64,000 bases of DNA from NCBI GenBank assembly GCA_905250075.1, contig CAJNOP010000016.1, positions 1,397,661 through 1,461,660 of the forward strand, given 5' to 3'. The notes under the pieces were generated by a model. It worked only from the letters and a program-made list of their open reading frames with translations. It was not told the DNA's origin and did not search any database. Positions 45,933 to 56,409 of this stretch are shown piece by piece. The translations under genes and the position numbers were made by a program. This DNA comes from Rotaria sp. Silwood1. Lineage: Eukaryota; Rotifera; Eurotatoria; Philodinida; Philodinidae. How positions within the stretch are numbered: position 1 is the stretch's first letter; each line of letters opens with the position of its first letter.

Positions 45933-48820
45933 AGAATGAATGGTGCTATGTTTTGTATACTTTACTGAAAGTCTTTTTTTTCGTTTTGATTTATGCAAAA
46001 TTAATGTAATAATGAGTAATTTTATTGGTTATATTTGTATCAATTACTTTATACATCTAGTTCGAAGAATCAGAAACCTATTTTAACTAAAGTGTGAATT
46101 AAAATGAAGATGATGTATAATTTCTACTAATGTAACACACGTTTCGATTGTTCAACTAACTGTTATCACGAAACATTTCTTCTTTAGAAGAGAAAGATTA
46201 TTAGTTGAGTTTAGTATTGCTAGTGCCTCTGACCATTTAGAAAAGTTCTCGATATTGCATCACAGTTTTTGATGACTTTCTGATCATTGAGAAAAAATGA
46301 TAAAATCCGCAAAAGTACACTTGCGAAGAGTCCGATGTCACTAGTGAATTTCACTTCTTTAGTTCATGTACTTTATCTTCATAGATAATGGAGCAAGTGC
46401 ACCTATGCAGGGTTATGTATTAGATAATCATTAGCAAATATTTATATATTGATGCAGATAGTAACATATAATGAACTGTTTTCATTGACAAATGAATAAT
46501 TTGGTAGTATTTGTTATTTGCTCTACTTTTGTCATCACTTAGTTTCACGACTCCGCCAATGTTCGCACCAAAGATTCGTACATAATTCATAGTAATAGAT
46601 GGATGTGAGTGTGTGAAGAGAAGGAATCCGTATCCACATTTTCCAATATCATACTGGCATTGTGAAATAAAACACAAGAAAGAACTTCATTACTAAGACG
46701 ATAAAAGCCAATACAATGCGTGACACTTTTCTCAATCAAAGACAATGGACTACAGCGACTGTTAACCTAATACAAATACGCAATGATGACATTGGGTATC
46801 TGACGTTTATATTGAAGCATTTAAACCAAAAACTAGGACTACAGACTGTCAAGTCTCTCTAGATTCGTTGTATCATCTCATCGAATGAAAATGCGTGAGA
46901 TCTTGCACGCCCATTGCCGAAATATTTCACCATGAAGAGTTTGATTTAGTCATGAAGTTATATTGAGCCTCTAATGAACGATCAGCTTGGCGAAATTTCT
47001 GCCTGCGTTGTTTAGATGAAGGTGACTGATATTTGTGGATGTAAAAGACCTTTTTGAAATTCCTGATAGTGGAGTAATACAATCATTTCAAACAAGGAGA
47101 AAACTTATAAAGTGAACAAAAAACAAAATGATGACCTGTGGGGACAGAACTACTACAATTTATTCTATTTTTCAATTAGTATATATAGATGACATTGAAT
47201 ACGACTCGATATATTGCAATAAGACAGAGAAAAATATTCTTCTTCGAAAAGAATTGATTGAGTCGAAACAAAAATGTCACTGTCTCTTACGTCTTAATGA
47301 TGGCGGAATAGATATGCAGGACCACTTTTCTCCAATGCCAGTCGAAGCTACACACAATGATTTACTCTTATGTTGCGGGTCACTCAGTATGGTTGACAAA
47401 ATGTGTTAATTCGTTAAAAACGATGGTTGCTATTTGAATAATTAATTTATACTATTTTAAACAAATGATCATGATCCTGACTTTGTTTGAGAATCTTTAT
47501 TTTTATATTCGATTGTAAAATGAACAAATTGATAACAGTTTGAAGATTGAAGTGAGATCAGAATGTATGTTAGTCTATACTGGCATAGAAAGTACTCAAA
47601 TCTATCATAAGACATGTGTCACAAATGTTTCTAAGGAACATTTAACATTAAGGAAGCCAACAGGTAATTGAGCAAGTATTTTCTGATTGGAAGAAACTGA
47701 TGTCAGATTAATATTTTGAACATATCGTCTATCAAGAAGATAATTCGAAAGCAATCAGTTTTTTTTCTTCATAAACTTTATTAAAAGAAGTCTTCATATG
47801 ATCAGTTTTACATTTTTGAATTAGCCATGCTTTCAAATGTATCATCAACATATGTTTGGTGATAGTGCTTGAGGTGAGAGTGAAGGTATTTTCATTATTT
47901 CACTATCTACATTTCCCATCCTCAAGCGTGAGCAGGAGGCAACCAAGTACCAAAGTTTTCACTGAACAAGTTAGTGTAATCTTTTATCGTATGTGATGGA
48001 TCTAAAACAGATACTCGAATCCATTTTGTTGAAAAGATTCTGCTTACCATAGTATTTCTACTCATTTGATTTTAAAGTAGATCAAACGATCAGCAAAATA
48101 AGTACTTGTGAGTTCGTGAGGAAATACTATTTATTGTTGTGACAGATAAGAATTGTCAGAATTCATGCGTCTCTAAACAGATCATTCATCAATCAAAAAT
48201 ACATCGTTTTTCCTTATCCATACAGACCGCAATGGCTAAATCCAAGAAAGACAGTGGAAGTTTAGCATTCATATGTTAAGTATTTGTGGAATAAGAAAGG
48301 AACTCTTTTCTAGAACACATGTCCTTCTATAAGCCTCTCAATGTCAAGATTAAAACAGTATTTTGTTTGGGAAAACTCAACAAATATGATACGGATTTGT
48401 TCTTCTAACTGTATCTGAGTGACCATTTGAGTCATTTGTCAACCTACAGATGCGATCGATCCACAAGACTGAGAACGGATACAATAAGGGTGATAATAAA
48501 AAGAACATTTGGATTTTTTTGCTATTTCTAACAAATCACGATTATTTGATGCATGCCTAATTTTATTTAATTCAACAAAACTTCAAAGATAAAAAGGCAA
48601 TACCAATATGGTGATCACCACAATGATTCATTTTTTTTTTAGAACTGTTTGAAATAGCTAAATTGATTGAATGTATTCAAACATCTTGTAATAATTTTCT
48701 TAGAAGTGCACAAGAAGTTGAATAAAAGAAGAAAATATTGATTTGTAGAAGAGTGATGCACTCAGCAGTTTGAAAAAAGCAAACCAGTGCATAGAACAGA
48801 AGGGTAGACGATCTATACCG
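45933..48820. other. intergenic region, scattered weak coding-like fragments
   Basis: No complete gene is visible. 46420-46677 (-) and 47128-47409 (+) are frames of 85 and 93 codons with a less biased composition than random AT-rich frames, but neither has splice-linked neighbours or a known motif. 48643-48725 (+) looks like a terminal exon: an acceptor after a T run, then LFEIAKLIECIQTSCNNFL and a stop that overlaps AATAAA. I could not find earlier exons for it. Confidence 0.35.
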
Positions 48821-50517
48821 TTAGTCATCGTTTTGGGCCTCCCATGCCAGTGCCACAATCAAATACGGATGTAGATATCTGGTAACTTCTTTGATTTTTT
48901 CATTCTTAGCACCAATTTGTCGAAACTCGTGTTCCAATACTCGAGTCTTGTCACCGAATACATCTTTTTTTACATTTCTCTCGAGTTCGTCCCGATCACT
49001 TGCTTCCCTTTCTCCATCGGTATTGTCCTTGTTGTCAAGACACTGGACTAACATGAACAGAACATCGACCAATTCGTCTTGACTGAGAAATCTGTCACGA
49101 TTCGAATCGCACAATTTGAACAGACATTTCATCTTTGTTTTCGAATTATCCTTGACGAGCATTCCCATAGCCAAAATATACTCGTAGTCTAAATGCATTC
49201 AACATCACTATTCCATTTAATAGGTTTTAGGACTCAGCAAGAAACTTTTTCGAAATTTCGTCACAATACACTCTCTTAGAAACAGTTGATCTCATTTACG
49301 ATACTCATCCTTATATTGCATGTTTTTTAGGACTTTAGCAGAATAGGATGCACGCTACATGAATTGTATACATCTCGTCGAAAAAAGAAACTATTCATGT
49401 GCCATTGAAAGAGTAAGTTACAGTACATGAAGACACTGAAAGAACTTCGTAAACATTTGTATGAATAGTTTTATTCAGTCTTTCTCATGATTTAACTTAT
49501 CACTCTATTTGCTTTACTGAAATAAAACGATTCTTTCGACTTATGTATAATCATGAAAATTGGAAATAAGTTCGATCTAAATCTGGCGTAGTTCGATTTT
49601 TTGCTGGCTTCCCATCTAATGAGAGAGACGATGGACTTCATTAAGCTCTTTAATGAATGTACAAATCGAATGAAATCAAATGATACCTTGAAATCAGTGA
49701 TAGCCAAGCGAAAATACGTACCTGAGTTGTTGCGATCAGCGGTAGCAAAGAGACGTTTGACCAAATTGATGGTCTTCGGCTTGACGTTGAACGATGAGTC
49801 CGACAATGATGCAAGGAACTGTTTTTCTGTTTTACCACTGCTGGGAAACTTCACTTTTGATTCCTCTAAAATATTAAGGCAATCTGAAGAATTGTTCAGA
49901 CTTTTCACAGACATAGAAAGAGCCTTAAAATTTGACTTTTAGTAAGTTTTTGAGTTTGCAACGTACTTAATGATATTTTAAAATAATGTTTAATATGAGA
50001 CTGAAACCTAATGAGAACTCATGCACATTCTGAATGATTTTTCTCGAGAAGAATTTCGATAATAGATGGGCTTCATCTAAAACAATTCAATGACTAAACC
50101 CTTTATAGTTTCTTTTGTAGAGCTGCGTGCATATAAGAGCAAAAAAGAGTCAATTATCTGCGGCTTAATTTCAACAATAAAAGGCTAGAAAAAATACTCA
50201 TATAATTACATTATATTCTGTCTCCATTGCTGATACAAATAGAGATGCATTTCGTCTCATTAACATTAGTCATTTTGATCAAGCCACCAACATCAGTGCA
50301 TATCTTTAGCAACAGAACTCTGAGAAAATTTTTGATAATTGCTTCTTTCAAATAATGTTTGCGATCACATATATCAGAAAATATCGATACACTAACCAAG
50401 CATGTCACGAATTTTCTCTTCATACATGCCAGTCGCCGTCATCAGAGTTTCCAATTGAGATTTGCTTAATTGGACACGGCTTCTGATTTCATTTATTGTG
50501 TTAATCGTAGAGGCCAT
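48821..50517 (-). CDS. EF-hand calcium-binding protein
   Basis: Three exons, read 50517-50397, 49883-49722 and 49188-48821, encode 216 residues. A helix leads into a first EF-hand (LFATADRNNS, then DYEYILAMGM across the intron) whose loop looks about two residues short, perhaps from a micro-exon I missed or real degeneration. The second EF-hand is canonical: DSNRDRFLSQDE, with Arg replacing the usual Gly at position 6. An acidic/basic charged linker follows, then a helix that may hold a weak third site. The order F..ADxNNS, ...MLVKDNSKTKMKCLF, ...CDSNRDRFLS resembles calaxin/EFCAB1 and other calcineurin-B-like sensors, but I cannot assign a subfamily. It is probably a cytosolic calcium sensor or a ciliary dynein regulator; this is inference. 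Introns are 513 and 533 bp, longer than usual here. Confidence 0.72.
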
Positions 50518-52227
50518 CTCGTGCAACGCTGAGAAGAATATATAAATTTCTGCTGGAAGAAATGACAGAAAGTCAATCAGTTGAGGTCCTCAAACAAAAA
50601 GCATACTAGTGTGCTCGCTACTCGTTTGATTTTGTACTGATTGCATGTGTACTTTGATCAGAAAAAAAACAAGAGTAGAATCATATGAAGTGAATCAACA
50701 TAGGTAATTGCTTATGTGTTGTTATACTCAAGGACGAAAAGGAACCAACAACTGCCGTTGAAATACAAAAAACACACTTCAATGTAAACTATTGAAATCA
50801 TGAATACTAACACAGAAGCAATTATATAAACTACCATTAAGTGATGTGTTGGGATATACAATTCAAAAAAAAACACATACGAGTCTTCAATCACTAAACT
50901 CGAGGTTCGGAAGAGAGTGTGAACGGTGACTGATGATATTTCAAATGTGCTTACCATCATCATTGGATTTGCTAATTACATTACTCCATGTAGAAGAATG
51001 GTTTCATTGAACGATGACGGAAGATAGCCAGTTTCAAATCCTTTTGCAGAAAATAGAAGAAGAATACTGAAAATGATTCTAAACTTTTGTATCTTCCGCT
51101 TCACCACGAAACAATTGTGAAGGAAAAAAATCTATCCAATGACTAGTCCATTCCAAGGATATGAGAATATCTTTTCTACTGATCATTATACAAAATGAAT
51201 GAAATATTTTCTATCGTGTCTAGCACAGATGGAACTCTTACATGGCAGTTATTGCCATCAGGGTGTGCGCAGCGTTAGTATTATTCAGACAATGCATATG
51301 CCCTAACGTTGTCTTTTTTGCTGGATTTCGGTAGAAGAGGAAAGTGTCCTAGCTTTGTTATTTTTTATTACTATGTCATGCTTTCTCTATCCCCTACAGT
51401 TTGAAGACCTTTTTATCCCTTAGTGAAGAGTAGTTTCAAATTTAATACACTGAATTTCTAAGTTTGAATTATCTCAGCAATAGACACTATCGTATCGAAT
51501 GCAATAGTGACAACTGATGTGATTGTCAAGAATAAAGCATAAATTAAGTGTGTCAAAAAAGAAAGATGTTATTGATTATAAGACTTTCTCTTTTCTTGCT
51601 CTTGCAAAAGTGGAGTCGAACCGAACCGAACCAGAACTGAACTTGAGCCAGTAAAGTTTGGTTCGATTCGCTTCTATGAGTCAGTATACCGTTCCGACTC
51701 GATTCCGTTGTGTATTTCAAATTTGAGTAGTTGTTTATGGAAGGATGTTCACAACTATGTTGTCGAATGAATTTGTAAGTGTCAGTATATGGCTATAGCT
51801 ACAGACCTTCTCCTCATTCACAATCCATAATTAACTATTGATTAAAAATACGTATGTAAATGACATTATTGAATCGCGGAATCTTCTTCAGTGGTAGTAA
51901 GAGACAAGTGTTCGTCTGAACATATTAACATTCGTAACTTTCATTTGAACAAGAAATCCTTCATTATAAGACTTGTTATCGAGTGACGAAATAGCCATAA
52001 ATATATCTTGCTAAGTCTTTTTAGTTTTACATTTTATTATTTTTTCTCGAAAACACTTAACCAACTCTACACATACAATGAAACAAAACATGCATCTTCA
52101 TATATGAATAAAGACGGCTAAAGACCAGAAGAGACAAAAAAAAGAAGAAAGAGATAAAGAACAAGAAGAGTTATATGTATCAAATAATATCGTCTAGTGT
52201 TTATAACACAGATAACAACGAATCTGT
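50518..52227. other. intergenic region, no gene seen
   Basis: The 83-codon frame at 50712-50963 (-) is hydrophobic but lacks coding support. Around 51613-51710 a short segment alternates CGAACCGAACCGAACC and GGTTCGATTCG-like text, a small imperfect inverted repeat. Nothing else was recognised. Confidence 0.4.
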
Positions 52228-53316
52228 TCAGTTTGAGATAGTAGAATTTCTGTTTGTTTGAATATAAACTGCTGACAAACGTGTACATTCAAGCGTCACT
52301 GACGATACCACTGGTTTCTGTTCTTGCTGTTCTACAGACGAGCCAATCAGCGTTATCGTTGGTTGGGTTCGTTGTCTTCTGCAAGGTCGATGTTCATCGA
52401 GAAATTGCCGTAATTCCCGACGAAATTTAGCCGATGACCATGAATAAATAAGGAAAGTTGCACTGTCATGCAAATACCATAAAAATCGCACTAAGCACAT
52501 ACTCAGTTCTTCCCATGTCTGTTTTTCCCTACTATTGATATCATGATAAGTAATAGTTCGGTATAGTTTTTGAATGGCAAAAGGAAGAGTCAATGTAATT
52601 GTGAAAATCGTTTGCACAAGTGCCATACGTTGGAAATCTCGAATGCGGTGGCGTTTGAACGGTGATATTGGATGCTTTTCATAGATATAACGACGATGAC
52701 GAATATTGTAAATAGTAAGAAAACTAAATGTACTCATCAACAAAGGATAGACTAAACCGTGTGTAATCAGGAAAGCCACATCAAGAACATATCGATAGGC
52801 GGTGTCTCGTCTAGCCCAACAATCGTTTTTCTTGTTTGAATCAACGACGAATAGTGCTAAGATATGCGAGTAAAATATACTGGCGACAATTGGAACGAAT
52901 GGAATCAAACGTCGTGCAATATTAACATTTGCCCATCGACGGTATTTGACTTGATAGCACGATGAAACGAAACGATCAAAAGAAGCAAGTGTGATCAAAC
53001 CCGCTGAAGTAAGATATGCTGAATAGAGAATCCAAAGACGCACTCGACACCACCACAGATAGGGCAAATAGACATCAAAACCGCTTTCCAATACACGAAA
53101 TACTTGACCAACAAGAACCTCAACAATCGCGATGCACGAAGCAGCCAAACAATAGTTGCAACACGAGTTGGAAATCAGGTTCGGCCGAGTAAAAAGAATC
53201 AAGTTGAGAATATGACCAACTACACCAAGAATGATCAGAGGAGGAAAGCTAATTCGATAGATATAAACAGTGATCCACTCGACTATATAAACCATCTTGT
53301 TCGATGTGTCGTCCAT
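52228..53316 (-). CDS. rhodopsin-class G-protein-coupled receptor, orphan
   Basis: A single exon of 362 residues with seven hydrophobic helices at about 22-43, 53-77, 91-113, 136-158, 177-205, 230-252 and 274-297. Class A hallmarks are GxxxN in TM1 (GHILN), Cys90 before TM3 paired with Cys166 in the second extracellular loop, and DRF at 114-116 in place of DRY. TM7 has DSATFLIYSW where NPxxY is expected. The cytoplasmic tail is Ser/Thr-rich. Intronless class A receptors of this kind, loosely like neuropeptide (FMRFamide-type) receptors, are expanded in bdelloids. The ligand is unknown. It acts at the plasma membrane and presumably signals through G proteins. The start is the first ATG of the frame; no acceptor-like AG precedes it closely. 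Confidence 0.9.
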   Translation of the reverse strand: MDDTSNKMVYIVEWITVYIYRISFPPLIILGVVGHILNLILFTRPNLISNSCCNYCLAASCIAIVEVLVGQVFRVLESGFDVYLPYLWWCRVRLWILYSAYLTSAGLITLASFDRFVSSCYQVKYRRWANVNIARRLIPFVPIVASIFYSHILALFVVDSNKKNDCWARRDTAYRYVLDVAFLITHGLVYPLLMSTFSFLTIYNIRHRRYIYEKHPISPFKRHRIRDFQRMALVQTIFTITLTLPFAIQKLYRTITYHDINSREKQTWEELSMCLVRFLWYLHDSATFLIYSWSSAKFRRELRQFLDEHRPCRRQRTQPTITLIGSSVEQQEQKPVVSSVTLECTRLSAVYIQTNRNSTISN

Positions 53317-56300
53317 TTAGAAAAATGAAATTATTTTCTTGGTTTTCTATTTATGACCATCTGTCGCGTCTGCCAAATAAGACACATTTATTACATAGTT
53401 CTTACTGGTCGCTTTGCCATTAGCAAATAATTCAATAGTTATGATAGATAAATTCATATTTCTGTTAGCTGTTCTGACATTTTATTGTAGACGTGGCAAT
53501 ATTTATATAGCAAATACTGATTTGGTTATAGCATTCGATTGTTCATTTAATAATGCATACCTGCCCATCAAGTGGGACGATATGTGGTATTTAAATGAGA
53601 ATTTGCACGATAGAATAATCAGAATCGCTCATTTGAAGATCACAAAGGGTATATTGGGAAGGAAGATATGAATCATACAAACTAAAATACTTAAAAGGTA
53701 TTAAAATTAGTGGTGCTGACACAACAAAGCCGTAAAGAAGGCTCCAGGAAATTTTCTTTCCCGATCTATTGATAGTCTAAATCGAGCTCTGTCACTCTAC
53801 AATACTACCTTATTATTTAAATTATGTTGTAATATTGAGTATATATCAACAATAATTATGGCTTAACGAAAAATATATATACGAACAAGTTTACAACTGT
53901 TTTTATCAACAAATTTTCATAGTTATTATCTTGATCGCTACAGGAAACTGTATCCGTTGAATTTATTTATGAAAAGATTTCTATGTTCTTTTTTTAACGA
54001 ATTCATAAAATTATTCGAAACAGGATGCAATATTTCAAAATTATCTTAATCAACAAGGTCTTTTTTTGATCAAGCTAAATAGCCAAAAAGCAAATAGTGA
54101 TTGATCCGAAGGAATAATTTTCATTTCAAAATTAACAGTTTTGTAGACATGACTTGAATTTAATCTCAAAAATGCTTACTTGAGACATACATATTAAACG
54201 TTATTGCAATGACACCAGATTTCATAGTGAGTAAAGACCACAGAAAAACATAGAAGTATTCAAAAGTATGAATAAATAAGCAATGTTCAAGTTTAAAAAC
54301 AGATATATCGGAAGTTTCTAAATTTCAGCAAATTATTCAACAGATGCCAAGAGAGCAGGTTTAGAAGAACACTATTAGATACACATGCCACACATCATGC
54401 ACAATGAAGAACAAATATTTGTCTTGAGAGGACAAATATCTTTTGGAGCATCATGCCAGCACAGTGACATTAGTTTACACAGAAATATCTCAGCAGAGAC
54501 TAACGTTCGAGATCCTGCTTCCTTGTCCAAGCTGAGTTGATATTGACACCGTCGCTTAGGCTCGTTGCGTTCGGTTAATCATTTTCGTTGATTACAGTTC
54601 ACTTTCGCCAAAGAATAAAGGAGTCTTGATCTCTATGACATTGTCACAATTACATTCGACAAGAGTTAGGTTTATCGTCGACGCATTTTTCCATAAAAAT
54701 CTGGTAGTTTATCAATCGAATCCTGATTGCATTGAAATGCTTCATCCAATACTGAAAACCACCGATCTTCATCTTGTTTCTATAATAGGAGTTACTCAAA
54801 TAAAAGAAACTAACGTTTTTCACTACAAATAAGAAATCATCGTTGGAGGGATTTCATACTGTCTTTTCTCGAAAAATAACCAACACTTTCTCATACACAT
54901 GCACGTTTTATATATTAAACTATAAGCGGTATTACTAGACCGTGTGAAGATCTATCAATTGTTGTAGAATTCAGATTGAAACGATCGTTTTTCATGGATC
55001 AGAAGACAACTTTTGATGCAACCGGTTTTCTTTTGTCTCATTTGAACGTATTGCACCAATAATTCATTCAGATTAAGTCGAAGCCAACCTTAGCAATGTT
55101 TTTCACATAGAGAGTTGCTCTAATGATCAGTTCATAATCTATTTTTCCAATGTTTCGAGAGACGTCGATTAGTGACAGGCAGTTAATAAATTCAAAGAAG
55201 GATGGCACATGTGTTGACGAGTCATTGCAACAGAAGGGACATAGGATCGAAGATCGAATGCGAAGAAAAACGAATGATTTTGCTTCAGCCTGTTTTTTGA
55301 GAGTATCAACGAGTAAATTTTACTTGTTCCTTTAATCATAACTCATCTTTGAACTGGTACACACTTCAACACATTGCATCCTCGAGAATCGACCTAACAC
55401 TAAGTCTAGAAAGATTAATTTTAAACAGAAATCAGGAGTTCTAACTGGACGAAATGTTTTCCAATACGTTGCACTGAATCGATTGTGAAAAAAATCAATA
55501 ACCATTCAAATCATCAAGGATACTTTTAAAAGCTTACTATTGAATGAGAGTCTATCTGAACGACCTGAAATCAGCAAGAAACAAAGTTAAGACATCTTCA
55601 TATATGAACATTCCAATGCTCGAACCTTGTTTTTTTTCCGATGATCAATGAATATTTTCTAATCTTGTCCAACATGAAGAATTCAGAATTGATTCGAACA
55701 AATTCTATAATTACTTACAGCATAATTATGAGACATGCATCGATAAAAATATAGAACTCAATTTAGCAAGCGACACTTGGCTTGAAAAATTGAATTATGA
55801 GTACCATGTAAAATCCGTCTAACCGAATGAAATAGCTCATGAACTTTCTCGATCCATTCGTTGTTCTTCAGCGTTTCATTTATCGCCATTGTCCTATTAG
55901 ACGAGGCACATTTGAGTTCTCGATCGATTTTGATCTTATCCAAGCAAATAGATAGCTTTATGAATGAGTGTGGGCGTAGATATGGACGAAAACTGCTATT
56001 TGGTTGTGGCTACACATTTACTCTTCATTAATAGCCATCTCGCAGTTGAAGTATTCGCAAAGAATAGTGAACAAATTGTACTTAAAAAAACAGTTTTCTA
56101 TGTTGTTTCTGCATCAATTATAAGAGAGCAAAACTCGAGTAGAGTATAGAGTTGAGAAGATATCCTAGAAGGTGATAAACTTCGCGTGAATGGATTCATC
56201 TATCGTTTCGAAACGTTTTCCTTGCTTATCATAAAAATGAGCACGTGACACGTGAGCATGATGGTGACAAATTTTTTTTCTCGTTCTTTCAACTGACATA

Positions 56301-56325
56301 AGAGTTTATAAAGCACAGAATTGCG
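53317..56325. other. intergenic region, no convincing gene
   Basis: An 85-codon frame at 53414-53671 (+) starts 97 bp from the GPCR and has a signal-peptide-like N-terminus (about residues 10-24), but nothing beyond that supports it. Frames at 54626-54832, 55150-55335 and 55964-56149 (+) and 55758-55943 (-) have fairly even composition and may be remnants of decayed genes. None can be named. Confidence 0.35.
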
Positions 56326-56330
56326 AAAAA
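56326..56330 (-). terminator. RNA polymerase III terminator of the tRNA-like gene
   Basis: TTTTT on the minus strand, 6 nt after the tRNA-like body, matching the usual Pol III stop signal. Confidence 0.7.
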
Positions 56331-56336
56331 GATTAT

Positions 56337-56409
56337 GGACACAGTAAGGAATCGAACCTTGATCTCCCATGTGCGAAACGGGGATACTACCATTGTACTA
56401 TCCGTGTCC
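56337..56409 (-). tRNA. tRNA-like gene, anticodon CGC (Ala), Asp-like body
   Basis: The 73-nt sequence folds as a cloverleaf: acceptor GGACACGG with CTGTGTCC (8 bp, one G-T pair), D-stem GTAC with GTAT, anticodon stem CCCGT with ATGGG around the loop TTCGCAC, and T-stem CAAGG with CCTTA (one C-A mismatch) around TTCGATT. The loop gives anticodon CGC, which reads the Ala codon GCG. The internal promoter is intact: A box TAGTACAATGG and B box GGTTCGATTCC. A discriminator A and a TTTTT terminator follow. The run GTAGTATCCCCG...CAC...GGGAGA is closer to eukaryotic tRNA-Asp than to tRNA-Ala, and the Ala identity pair G3-U70 is not seen. The acceptor is one pair longer than normal. It may be an Asp-derived tRNA, a tRNA pseudogene or an unusual functional tRNA. 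Confidence 0.7.

Noticed and set aside
49601-49942. 113-codon plus-strand frame opposite the EF-hand gene
   Set aside because: It is antisense to exon 2 and intron 2 of the EF-hand gene, whose own frame carries the EF-hand motif.
53104-53328. 74-codon plus-strand frame opposite the GPCR
   Set aside because: It is antisense to a well-supported receptor gene and its composition mirrors the opposite strand.
53414-53671. 85-codon frame with a signal-peptide-like start next to the GPCR
   Set aside because: No homology, no splice support and no poly(A) context; recorded only as a possibility in the intergenic entry.
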